A stretch of 64,000 bases of DNA from Myxocyprinus asiaticus (lineage: Eukaryota; Chordata; Actinopteri; Cypriniformes; Catostomidae), in the NCBI RefSeq assembly GCF_019703515.2, contig NC_059347.1, positions 23,864,501-23,928,500 of the forward strand, read 5' to 3'. Positions 33,211 to 44,149 of this stretch are shown here, piece after piece. Numbering within the stretch: position 1 is the first letter of the stretch; every line of letters starts with the position of its first letter. The translations under genes and the position numbers were made by a program. The notes beneath the pieces were generated by a model, which made no database searches, was not told the DNA's origin, and worked only from the letters and a program-made list of their open reading frames with translations.

Positions 33211-34993
33211 CGCTCTCTGCACATCTATCTTTCTATCTGTCTCTCTCTGTGGAGATTCAGGTTGGAGGTAAGATTGGTGTAATATGAAAAGAATGGGTCT
33301 GACCATCATGTAATCCAGTCAAACAGCTGAATTGGAGGCTTGAGATGTATACTAAAAAATAAGTTTATTTACTATTTTACAGAAATAGGCTGAATATTTC
33401 TTACAAATGATTATCAAATGTATAGCAAAGTGCTGCAATGTTGCATATTCTTATTGGGCCAAATTTAGAAATGTATCTAATTTATCTAATAGATGCTTTT
33501 ATCATTTTTTTGGGTGTTCGTTGTATGTGTGTAACCTTTATTAAAAGTTTTAAGCACATTTTATTTTGTTACTGAGTCATCACACTAAATTTGCTTTAAG
33601 GCACTTCCTTTTCCATCTTTCGGAAATAAAGAAATGGTATATATCTGAATTAACTTGGCAATTTGCCCAGCAAGGTTGCATCTGCCACCTTTATTGCATC
33701 TGTTCATCCATCTATTCAACTATTTGTCCGTGCTTTGTGGCCTAGTGTTGGGCTCAGACTATTTAAACTCACCTCCCACCTCCACTCCTCTATTTCCTTG
33801 CACTCTATGGGCTATAATGAGCCAGCCAGCACAAAACCAGGAAAACTTAATGAGTCATTACAAATTGAGGCCTGCAACTGCTCTCACCCATCCTCTTTTA
33901 TGCTCTTAATACCTCATTCTCCCTCCCTTCTCCTCCATTCTTCTATCTTTTTCTCTCTTTCCAGGCTGGCAGAAAAAGCTTCGGCACCTCCCTATCTATT
34001 AGAAACAATTAGGAGCCCACGGCTCCCAGTGTGGACTGAAAAGAACTTCACATCTCAAGGGCTCCCAAGTAGCCATGCTCAATGAGGAATGTAGAGGTGG
34101 CCCTTTCACACCCATACCTCTCCCTCTCTGCCTCTTACACTTTTTCTATTTTTTTATTTATTTATTTATTTTTTTTTACAGGAACAAGCATCAGACAAAA
34201 AGGACAGAATGGAATAACTGAAAGTGTTGGGTGTTTTAATTTTCTTACATCTTGTTCCAGCTGTATAGTCATAGTATACCACCAGTGTCATTTGTTAGCT
34301 GAATAAGCCATGGCGAAGTACCATGACATGACCTAAAGTGACAGAAGGTTAGGCCTGATGCCCTTTGACGGGAGAAAGATGTGTTAATAAACAGAATGAG
34401 AGTATAGTTTGTACATCTCTATACACAGAAGTCAAAAGAACTTTAGATCTTTGAAGCAACTGCTTTTCCTGTCTCAGCAACAAGACACCAATTTATGTAA
34501 AACAAATCTATACTATGACAGGGCATGAAAACGATTCAGTGTAGTTAACGATTTCTGTGCGAAACACAGATACTTTGTTTCAAAAACACTTGTGAGATGT
34601 CCCAAGGCAGGCACTGCTCCATGGCCCTTTTTATTTCAATAAAAAAACACAAAATGGTATTCCACCTACCTAACATTTTAGCATCTGTGAAGAAATTCAA
34701 TGTTTCTCTGGTGGGAAAAAGGGCTTTCCTTTCAATTTCGTTCATAGGCTTTTGAAACTGCATTCCTCACTGATCCCTCAGAGGGCAAATAGGGGAGATC
34801 ACATAAGTTTGGAGAGGTTTAAAATGGAAAATCCTGTTTAAGATGTCGTTTCCGCAACTATACGCAACTATACATCAATCTTATGTCTGAAAAACTGTTC
34901 CCTAGAGAGAAAGGGAAGATTGTAAGAGATTCCCCAACTGGAGAAGAAGGGCTTTGGGATCTTCACACTTACTCTAACATGGATAAATGAGTC
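33211..34993. other. Intergenic DNA; one splice-acceptor-like site
   Basis: At 33965 TTTTTCTCTCTTTCCAG precedes a frame open to 34085, but no credible donor or protein match supports an exon. TTTA repeats near 34155-34170. Confidence 0.3.
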
Positions 34994-34997
34994 AGAA

Positions 34998-35035
<38 letters not shown>
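34994..35035. repeat. (CAGA)n microsatellite
   Basis: Ten CAGA/ACAG units. Confidence 0.95.
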
Positions 35036-35642
35036 TTGCATCTGTTCACAATAAGATAACTTCAGTTTTACATTCAGTTTTAGTCTATTCCAAATGCAGT
35101 AATTTTTTTGTCTCTGGATTTAAGCATTTATAGATGTGGCGTAAAAGCATCCAAATGATAATCAGAGACTGGATCCTTGATATTTCAGAATGTATCAACA
35201 GGTATATAATCTGCAATATTCTTTGTGAATATGACAGAACATATTACCATTTGCACTGTAAGTATAGTTAATGTAAATATTTAAAAATTACTGACCAGCA
35301 GTGTTGGCTAGGAACAGATTACATGTAATCTGGATTATACTGTATAATAAATTTACAAAATAAATTACTTGTAATTGTATAATTAGATTACATTACATTT
35401 TAAAATGCACACAGTCAGATTGCAGGGAAGCCATTATCTGTATCTGTTGCTATGGCAAAATTATCCATATCTGTTTTCTGATAGATTCGGATGTAAGCAG
35501 GGTTTAAACCGGACATGTGTAAAAAAAAAAAAAAATGGAACTCCATTACATTTATAGTTTATATAAATAAAATATGCTTGGTATATGCCTATTTATATTC
35601 TTCTTCTTATTATTATTTTACAAGGCAATTATTATTTAATTA

Positions 35643-36714
35643 CACTGGTGGCCAAAAGTTTGGAATAATGTACAGATTTTGCTGTTTCGGAAGGAAAGTG
35701 GTACTTTATTTCACCAAAGTGGCATTCAACTGATCAAAAAGTATAGTCAGGACATTACTGATGTAAAAAACAGCACCATCACTATTTGAAAAAAGTCATT
35801 TTTGATCAAATCTAGACAGGCCCCATTTCCAGCAGCCATCATTCCAACACCTTATCCTTGAGTAATCATGCTAAATTGCTAATTTGGTACTAGAAAATCA
35901 CTTGCCATTATATCAAACACAGTTAAAAGCTGTTTGGTTCATTAAATGAATCTTAACATTGCCTTTGTGTTTGTTTTTGAGTTGCCACAGTGTGCAATTG
36001 ACTGGCATGTCTTAAGGTCAATATTAGGTCAAAAATGGCAAAAAAGAAACAGCTTCCTCTAGAAACTCATCAGTCAATCATTGTTTTGAGGAATGAAGGC
36101 TATTTAATGCTTGAAATTGCCAAAAAACTGAAGATTTCATACAAAGGTGTACACTACAGTCTTCAAAGACAAAGGACAACTGGCTCTAACAAGGACAGAA
36201 AGAGATGTGGAATGTACAAATAAACAAGAGGATAAGTACATCAGAGTCTCTAGTTTGAGAAATAGATGCCTCACATGTCCTCAGCTGACAGCTTGAGGAA
36301 AAGAGCGTTATGGATCTTAACCCCACTGAGCTTTTGTGGGATCAGCTAGACTCTAAGGTGCGTGAGAAGTGCCCAACAAGACATGGCCACATCTACGGCA
36401 AGTGCCAGGAAGCGTGGGGTGAAATGTCACCTGAGAATCTGGACAAACTGACAGCTAGAATGTCAAGGATCTGCAAAGCTGTCATTGCTGCACATGGAGG
36501 ATTCCTTTTTATAGTTTAGTAGTAGTTTAAAAAGTTCTGAACATTTTTTTTTTTTAATTTTTTTTTCAAATTGTAATAGTAATTTTTCACATTATTAATG
36601 TCCTGACTATACATTGTGATCAGTTGAATGCCACTTTGGTGAATAAAAGTACAATTTTTTTTTTTCCATAAGAGCAAAATCTGTACAAGATTTCCAAGCT
36701 TTTGGCCACCAGTG
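35643..36714 (+). mobile_element. Tc1-like transposon, internally deleted, nested
   Basis: The element is bounded by CACTGGTGGCCAAAAG and CTTTTGGCCACCAGTG with TA at 35641-35642 and 36715-36716. The terminal inverted repeats are about 117 bp (35643-35760 and 36598-36714). It is 1072 bp, short for Tc1 because the transposase centre is deleted. Confidence 0.93.
36035..36519 (+). pseudogene. Nested Tc1 transposase, N- and C-terminal remnants
   Basis: The ATG at 36035 starts a DNA-binding domain (LPLETHQSIIVLRNEGYLML then EIAKKLKISYKGVHYSLQRQ, a helix-turn-helix like those of Tc1 proteins), lost after residue 62. The C-terminal end resumes at 36310 with DLNPTELLWDQLDSKVREK and ends ARMSRICKAVIAAHGGF. 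Both the first and second catalytic Asp regions are deleted. The box with the third acid reads NPTELLW, so Glu is kept. A relative with the same ends of protein lies at 57138-58003. Cannot be functional. Confidence 0.85.
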
Positions 36715-37705
36715 TATATTATTATTATTATTACTATTTTCTTACCAAATGAAGCTGAATATGTAGGCTACATTGACTGGAATATGTTGTTAACTGTTTT
36801 TCTCCTTGTATATCTGACATTAATTTGCTGAAACAGAATTTCCTTTTATGTTTGTTTTCGTGCATGTACTGTATAATAACATTATTCTGGAGGCACAAGG
36901 TGTCAAGCAATTTTTTAATGTCAAGCACACGTTTTGCAGTAAATATTAAATACAAATACAAACATTAAAAGAAATGAGAATAAATCAAAATAGCCTATAA
37001 ACAAGTGAAAGTCTCTAAAGTTTTACATGACACTAGATGCTGATTTTGTGCGCACATGTATAGGACATAATTATTTAGTTAAATTACATTTGCAGGCTTG
37101 GGGAAATGCAGTGAAATAGCATACATGGCAAGAGCAAGCCTCTCTAGTTTGTTCCAGAAAAGAATAGAGCTAACAGAAAGAGCATTTTTAATTTAACCAT
37201 AATATGTGTGCAGGACTATTCTGAAAAAATATAAACTCTATGGTGCATTTAAACATCTATGGAGCATATTAACTTTATTATTATTATTACTATTATTAAA
37301 TTTGGATATGTTTATTTAAAATAACGCTTTATCCTTGTGCTTCTTGGTTAATCAGTCTAATGAATATTTTGATGAACGGATAAATTTGTTATTTGTTTTG
37401 AAGTCATTATTCGTGCCTTTCAAAATAAGGTATTCTGCTTCAGGCACATCCCTATTTTTTATGGTTTAAATGATTATATTTGTTTAGAACATTACCAGTC
37501 AACCAAGAGCAATAACTAGTGCATAATTTACTGATGTTGCAAACAAACATTTAAGAGGTGTCAGTCACATGCAACTTTGTTCTTTTGCACCATGCAAATG
37601 CACTTTGGACATAAAATGACAGAAAAAGAGACTGCCATATGACCACACCTTTTTATCAATAATTATGAGGCACAAATTGTACATCTCTAAACTCTACATA
37701 TCTAA

Positions 37706-38322
37706 TAGGGATGTGCCCGAAGCCGAACTCCTTATTCGGAAAGGCACGAATAATGACTTCAAAACGAATAATGGATTCATCCGAATATTTAAAAAAATAC
37801 TCGTATGATTATCCAAGAAGCACAAGGATAAGCGGCATTTTAAATAAACATATCCAAAATTTCAACAAATTTATGAATTTGTGCAGCCAATATTTCTAAA
37901 GTGTAAACCTTATTAATGGAAATACGCAGTGTGATTTCAGACTGGATGGCCGTGGTCTTAACTCCGTTTGCGGTCTCTGTTAATTGTGTGCATCTGGAGC
38001 TTATCAAGTATAACATACAACAACATACACACTTTCCACTTCTTGAAGTTTCTGTGTTAATGTATCATTCGATTCACACATGATTCCCATGTATTCATTT
38101 ATAGCCTTAACCTGAGCGAGATGTTAAATTCCTGACCTGAAGAGATGATTTCACGTCGGAGCTCATTTATATCCAACTGAGCGATTAAGGTAATAATCTG
38201 GTTGACTTTATTCTGGAAAAAAATAGTTAAAATCTATAAAGGTTTAAATGCTCAATAGTGTAGCCTATTCATCTCTTCATTCAAGTGTTCTTGAACTCTG
38301 GAAAGGCACTATATAAATTTAA

Positions 38323-38359
<37 letters not shown>

Positions 38360-38688
38360 GTTTGACTAAATAATGGTGTCCTAATTCCTGATAGACTTAC
38401 AGGACTTTCACCTGTTTGCAGGCAACATTGATTTTATTATAATTTCTTTTGATGTATGCATTTGTATTTATTATTCACTGCAAAATGTGTGCTTGACATT
38501 TCACATTTTGCTTGACACCTCCTGCATCCAGAATAATGTTGTTATACATGCGCAGACAAACTAACATTCTGTGTCATGCTGATATTAATATCTGAAATAC
38601 CAGGAGAAACCACAGTTTCCACAGTTAATGTAGCCTACAAATTCAGTTTCATGTGGTAAGATTTTTTTTTTTTAAATAATAACTGTAT

Positions 38689-38737
<49 letters not shown>

Positions 38738-38961
38738 GGCTATTATTATGAAAAGGCATATACAAGGTATATTTTATTAATAGAAACTATAAATGTGAGA
38801 GTAACATTTAAAAATGGGCGTTTCATTTAGTTTTGACGCACTTCCAGGTTAAGCCCCGCCCACACCCTGTTCTATCCGAATACAGAGACAGATACAGATA
38901 ATTTTGTTATATGAACAGATACAGATACAAATACTGATAGTGGCTTCGCTGCACTCCCCTA
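37706..38961 (+). mobile_element. hAT-like family H2, full-length non-autonomous copy
   Basis: The 1256-bp element starts TAGGGATGTGCCCGAAGCC and ends GGCTTCGCTGCACTCCCCTA, an inverted pair. It is flanked by ATATCTAA at 37698-37705 and 38962-38969, identical 8 bp. Non-coding, with ATT/AAT microsatellites at 38325-38360 and 38690-38738. Together with the inverted copy to the left it forms a large imperfect inverted repeat. Confidence 0.9.
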
Positions 38962-39339
38962 ATATCTAAAGACATTCACTTGTTATTCATTTTATAGCCA
39001 GATTAAAAAAATAGCTCATAATCCCCATGCCTAAATAACAACAATTATCTTAAAATTATAAATACATGATTGTTATCATTGTTATCAATTTAGATAACAT
39101 AGTGTTAGTTTTCCTATTTGGTTTGCCATTCAAGTAACTTTAGTTTTATTCAACAACTGCCTACTTAACACATTTAAAAATGTATTATTAGATTAAACAA
39201 AACATCCAGTAAGTAATCCAAAAGCAATCAAATTAGATTACCTAACAGGAGTCTAGAAGATCTAAAAGATTTCAGATGTGTAATTTGTAATTAGTACTAG
39301 ATTAAATTTTAGCAGTAATCTACCCAACATGCTGACCAG

Positions 39340-41640
39340 CATCTGTGGTGACACACAGACAAAACAGCATAAACTATGTGTTGTAAACTTATGAATATTG
39401 CCCTTTCATTAATTAAGTGCAGGCAGAATGACTGATAATTACTATACTGGCTCATTAAGACTATGTTGACAGGAAACACACACATATGCAGCTGCTACAG
39501 TTTGTTTGAGTTACAATGAGCCTGGCAGGTTCTGTTGCACAATTTGCTTAGTTGATGACCAGAAATAAAACATTAAAGTATCACACAATAGCTCATTGTT
39601 GTACTGAAAAAACAAAACAAAACAACAACAACAAAAAACAAAACAAAAAACAACGAGGATCAATAATACATCACTAATCTGTTTTTCAATTACCAATATT
39701 CAGATGCCAACTGAGTTAAAAAAAAAAAAAAAAACGATTCAGATTTTGCATAAAAACCTCTTTTGTTGAAATAAAGTGCCAAAAAAAGCAGCTCTTGGAA
39801 GTTAAGAAAACATGCAAACAATGAAATACTTTTTAAAAACTTTAACAAATTGGAATAAAATAACAGATAAATGTTTAGAAATAGCCTTAATATCCAGTAG
39901 ACAACAGGCACAAATGTTTGCCATAATGTTAATACTCCTTAAATGAGTAACCTAATAAGGCTCTCTACAAAATTCTTAATGATAACAGTTAAAGTGCTTT
40001 TGTGCACATAAAGGAATAAAAAAATACAATACACAATAAAACCTTCAGCTACAATGGAGTAATATTCAATGTCCCATAAAATATTTATGTGTGTGGTAAA
40101 ATTCTGTTAGTTCCAATATATTAAATTGCTAGTGTCTATAAACTTGGCGTATGGGTATTTATTTACAAGCTGAGAAGCTTTCAAACCTGATGGCAGGTGC
40201 TGACTTCTTTTGAAGTTGTGTTTATAAATACTGAGTCAGGCACCTTCATAAGTGCCTTTAAATTTAAGCAGGAGCACAGTAGTTCTTTAACCACCATCTG
40301 TTCTTGTCTTAGTTTTTACTGTGAAGACAATAGGTGTCTGTGAAGGAAGTTTGATGATTGCTTAAATGGATTTTTTTGTGAAATTAAGCAAATATTCAGT
40401 TAATTTAATACAGGTATTCAACTAAAATAACAGAGAATTTTGCACATCACATTTGTGGTTGATTAAAATTCAAGATGCAAACACGGTCTGAGAGAATACT
40501 GAGAGAGAAGGTAGATTTGACAGTAATAATGATCTAAACTTTCAACATTTGGTACTCTCTGAATTAAACTGGTATAAATAAGAGTGTAGTTCCTTATAAT
40601 AAATTCCTTCAAAAGCTGGACCATTAGGCCAAATACTGTAGCTGCAGTAATACTAAGCTATATCCACATGACATCCAAAAAAAAAAAAAAAAAAAAAAAC
40701 ACCTGTCTAATTCCAGTTTACTAAAACAATAAGTAACATTTGTTACAAGCAAATGAAGGAGTGAAAAGGCAACTGAAGCTTGAAATCTGAAAACAGTTCT
40801 GATCAGGACTCAATGATGCATCCTGTTCTTCTGTCCTTAGTTTAAACATCTCACAAAAAGAATCTGTCCAACCTTTAGTCTTGAGAGAGAGGTGCTAAAG
40901 CATCATCTCTCCATGTGTCACAACACACTCCACAGGGTTTATTAGAACATAAATGACAAAACCACTAGAAGAAATATAACCTTCAAATATCACTTTTCCA
41001 ACAAAGACAAAAAAAGTGCTATTTAAGTAAAATAAAACAGTAAAATAAATATAGCAATATCAATTGTATTTGTTTGTTTCTCATTTATGAATGTAAATTT
41101 TGTGTTTTTGGTATTAACATCTATTTCTATCCCCTGTAATCTTTGGAGGCATACCACCAGTGTTTTCCCATAAAGCTTGTTTATATTTGAAGTCATGGTG
41201 GATAAATCATGCTTACTAACCAAATGTAATTAGTTGTGTGTTGAACTGCTAATCAGACATGATTACCTGTTGGCAATGCAGAGAAACTTTCATGCTCTTT
41301 TGGAGCAAGATAGGACAGCGAAATTGAGCTGATTATACCTGCATGAGAAATTAGAGCAAAATACTAATTTCAGAACTGATAATTATGCAATTCTGATGCA
41401 ATGCAGTGTAATTCCTTCCACCATGTTTACAGGTGTTTCATGTTTACTGAGCAATTTGAGTATTCTTCTGCATCTGCAAATATGTTAATGTAACTCTTAG
41501 CATTGTCATCAAACCTCAGCATCATCTCAAATAACAATCTGCAATATGACAGGTAAGATCTCCTCCCCCCCCCCCGTTAAAATTGCAGTTTAAGGCTTAG
41601 ACATATGAACTCAAAGCAAGGACAATCATTTGGCTCTGCC
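39340..41640. other. AT-rich intergenic DNA
   Basis: A runs at 39719-39735 and 40678-40699, a C run at 41567-41575. No gene or bounded element recognised. Confidence 0.4.
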
Positions 41641-42322
41641 TGTTTAATTATTTAGCTGGGAGGCAAGGGATGATAAGACGGCAACCAAGACTTTCTTCAA
41701 AACTAGGAATATGCCAGGTCTCACATAATCCAATTGGGCCTTTTTTCATCAGTTTTTGTCTTGTATTTTTTGCTCTTCTTTTGGACTTTCCTTTGGTTCC
41801 AGCACAAAGTAGAAAACCAGAAATGACACAATTCGGTCGCACTTGTATTGCGTAGCAGCCCCAATCCAATGAGCTTTTCTGCGGTAAAACCCTTGAAGAC
41901 CCACACATATCTAAATCTGGCCCTGAGGGCAACAGGCTCTACACCACTGATATAAAGCAATCGAGGCCAAAAGAAGAAGAAGAAAAATCACATACAATAT
42001 TTAAATATATATTCTAAGCTTTTCCATGGCAACATGCATATGCATTTGACTTTTCAGCAAAGCAGAGTGGGTATTCAGCAGAGGAAGAGAGAGAGAGAAA
42101 AAACTGTAATCACCCTCACAGAAGAAAAGCCCACGGAAAAAGCACCGCACATGTGTGAAAGGAGCTCACACATCACCATGTTGGGAAGAAGAACAAAGTG
42201 GTAGTAACAGCCGAGGCGTCAAGGAGCTAAAAAGACAGTAAAGAATGGTTAAACGGTCAATTGTTAGGTAAAAACGCATAACAGGGCCATTACAGGCTAA
42301 GCCTCGGGCTAGGCCCTGCACA
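41641..42322. other. Intergenic DNA upstream of the candidate exon
   Basis: 41650-41960 is complex sequence reading into minus-strand frames without family features. 42070-42322 is purine-rich then GC-balanced and could be promoter or 5' untranslated DNA for the exon candidate at 42323. TTCCATGGCAAC at 42025 resembles an RFX-type half-site. Confidence 0.3.
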
Positions 42323-42402
42323 ATGAACCGTAAGGACTGCCCACCTCTAAAGCTGCAAGGTGCAATTGGTGGAATCTTCCCCAGCCTGGCTATCCATGAA
42401 AG
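42323..42402 (+). CDS. Candidate first coding exon, unidentified protein
   Basis: The ATG at 42323 opens 26 codons and two bases to a strong donor (GAAAG|GTGAGC at 42402/42403). The peptide starts MNRKDCPPLKLQGAI and ends FPSLAIHE. The stretch is GC-balanced and free of repeats, unlike its surroundings. The frame is also open upstream for nine codons to a weak AG (CCATTACAG). It could therefore be an internal exon, but the pyrimidine tract is poor and a first exon is more likely. The surrounding sequence to the left shows no transposon features. I do not recognise the protein, and the downstream exons are not visible within this window as far as I can tell. Could be chance. Confidence 0.4.
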
Positions 42403-42683
42403 GTGAGCTATTCTACCTACTCTTTTAGAAGGACCATTGTAACTGAAGAAAACTTTATTTTCCAGGGTTTTATTTATTTATTTAGAGGCAGAAAGAAAAG
42501 TGAGGGAGACAGAGGGAGTACGGAATCGCGACATGCAGACAAGATTTCAATGATTATATGTTGTGAGCAAGTGACAACTTGCCCTGACTACACCTGGTAT
42601 TAAGATTTGATCACAAGCGGATAGGAAATACACTTCACTTTCACCTGGTCGCAATATGCATTTCTTTTGACCACCTGTGTTCG

Positions 42684-42689
<6 letters not shown>

Positions 42690-42741
<52 letters not shown>
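42690..42741. repeat. (TA)n microsatellite
   Basis: About 26 TA units. Confidence 0.95.
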
Positions 42742-42743
<2 letters not shown>

Positions 42744-42774
42744 AGTGCTGTCGAAGTTAATGCATTATTAATGA

Positions 42775-43035
42775 ATTTGAACACCAGCCTGTTGGTGCCA
42801 GATGGGCTGGTTTGAGTATTTCTGTAACTGCTTATCTCCTGGGATTTTCACACACAACAGTCTCTAGAATTTACTCAGAATGGTGTCAAAAAAATAAAAA
42901 AAAAAAAAAAAAAAAACATCCAGTGAGCGGCAGTTCTGTGGATGAGTCCTTGTTGATGAGAGAGGTCAACAGAGAATGGCCAGACTGGTTCGAACTGATA
43001 AAGTCTACGGTAACTCAGATAACCACTCTGTACAA
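42775..43035 (+). pseudogene. Tc1-like transposase N-terminal (helix-turn-helix) fragment
   Basis: Encodes the DNA-binding start of a Tc1-like transposase. LLGFSHTTVSRIYSEWCQK is the recognition helix region. Then comes an A-rich expansion (42893-42917, Lys run) and, in another frame, MARLVRTDK followed by TQITTLY. The catalytic domain is absent, and the match ends where Gypsy sequence begins at about 43035. A terminal repeat that may belong to the same family occurs at 58015-58117. Confidence 0.7.
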
Positions 43036-43960
43036 ATGTTCAGATCCCAACTGACTCACAAGACCTATAAGTTGGGACCTGAACATTCGGGAGAGGTCAT
43101 TGGCATTTCCGTTAGCTGTCCCAGCTTGATGTTTCACCACAAATTGGTAGTCCTGCAGCGCAGGGAACGAACAAGTAACTCTGGCATTAGTATATTTGGC
43201 CTTGGCCATCCACTGTAGGAGGGCATGATCAGTGACCGAGGTGAAGCTTCGCCCAAGGAGGTAGTTGCCCACTTTATCACTGCCCACTTTATCGTGAGGG
43301 CTTGTTTGAGTACCTGGAATGCCTTCTCAGATTCTGGGTTCCAGCTGATCTTCTCGGGCTGTCCTTTCTTGGTTAGGTTTGTGAGTGGACAGGTTAAGGA
43401 GGAGAAGTGAGGAATAAAGCAGTGATAACATCCAGCAAACCCAAGGAAATCACATACCTGGGATTTTGTTGATGGCTGAGAGAAGTCCTGCACTGCATAG
43501 TGAATAACCACATTGTCCATGTAGGTGTAAACGTAGGCGGCTGCATAGGATTGAAGAATGATGTCCATCATGAATTGGAAGATGGCTGGGACCCCATGCA
43601 GCCCAAAAGGAAGGACCCGGTACTGCAAGTCACGGTAGTCTCCTTCGTGGTGGGGGTCAGGGGTACCTGCCAGTAACCCTTTGTGAGGTCAAATGTGGAA
43701 ATGAACTGGGCCCTTCCCAGACATTCAATTAGCTCATCCACCTGTAGGCATAAGATATCTGTCAAACCAGGAGACCTCACTGAGATTATGGAAGTCATTA
43801 CAGAATCTATATCTGCCAACGGGCTTTGGTACCATCATGATCTGGCTGGACCATGGGCTGCTTGACTCCTCGATGACCCCCATGCATAACATCTGCTGAA
43901 TCTCCTCCTCAATAGCCTCTCGGCGAGCCTTGGGCACTCTATATGGCCGCTGCCGTACGA
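43015..43960 (-). pseudogene. Gypsy reverse transcriptase and RNase H start, frame-broken
   Basis: Pieces in order along the minus strand: PKARREAIEEEIQQMLCMGV with IEESSSPWSSQIMMVPK (RT motif 1), FISTFDLTKGYWQVPL (first catalytic Asp in FDLTKGY), QYRVLPFGLHGVPAIFQFMM, YVYTYMDNVVIH (the YxDD box reads YMDN, so the last Asp is Asn), the connection with CDFLGFAGCYHCFIPHF, and RNase H (SVTDHALLQWMAKA). The pieces lie in at least three frames. The altered box and frameshifts make it inactive. The protein is Ty3/Gypsy type. Confidence 0.85.
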
Positions 43961-44149
43961 TGACTCAACATGGTGTTTTATTACTCTCCTTTGGATTTAC
44001 AGTGACTGAACTCCTCATTCCATCTTTCTGTTGGAGTCTACAATCATTGTGCTACCCTGGGAATCACACATCACCCCTGGTATGTCCACCGGGGATCTTG
44101 CCATGATCTCTGCTTGAGGATGCTGTAGACCGGTTATCTGGCCTACAAA

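Larger units (their letters stand above)
35411..37454 (-). mobile_element. hAT-like family H2, inverted copy, interrupted by Tc1
   Basis: Read on the minus strand it starts TAGGGATGTGCCTGAAGC at 37454 and runs collinear with the plus-strand copy at 37706-38961 (AATAATGACTTCAAAAC, TGTAGCCTACA, GCTTGACACC). It ends near GGCTTCCCTGCA at 35411. The left terminus is eroded and no target duplication is readable. A Tc1 element sits inside. Confidence 0.75.
35299..39331. mobile_element. Outer hAT-like element with perfect 8-bp target duplication, host to nested elements
   Basis: The left end CAGTGTTGGCTAGGAACAG and the right end CAGTAATCTACCCAACATG are inverted relatives. Both subterminal regions are dense in ATTAC/GTAAT repeats typical of this hAT group. 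The flanks are CTGACCAG at 35291-35298 and 39332-39339, identical. Only about 110 bp at the left and about 360 bp at the right are the element's own; the rest is inserted. No transposase of its own was seen. Confidence 0.88.

Noticed and set aside
33655..34085. Two overlapping frames with a good splice-acceptor-like site
   Set aside because: No credible donor and no protein family. The composition is a pyrimidine-rich stretch.
34994..35035. Possible CRISPR-like or satellite array
   Set aside because: Simple (CAGA)n with no spacers. No CRISPR-like repeat-spacer arrangement occurs in the window.
41648..41960. Overlapping frames in three registers
   Set aside because: Lys-rich tails and conflicting frames. 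Possibly part of an old repeat but not assignable.
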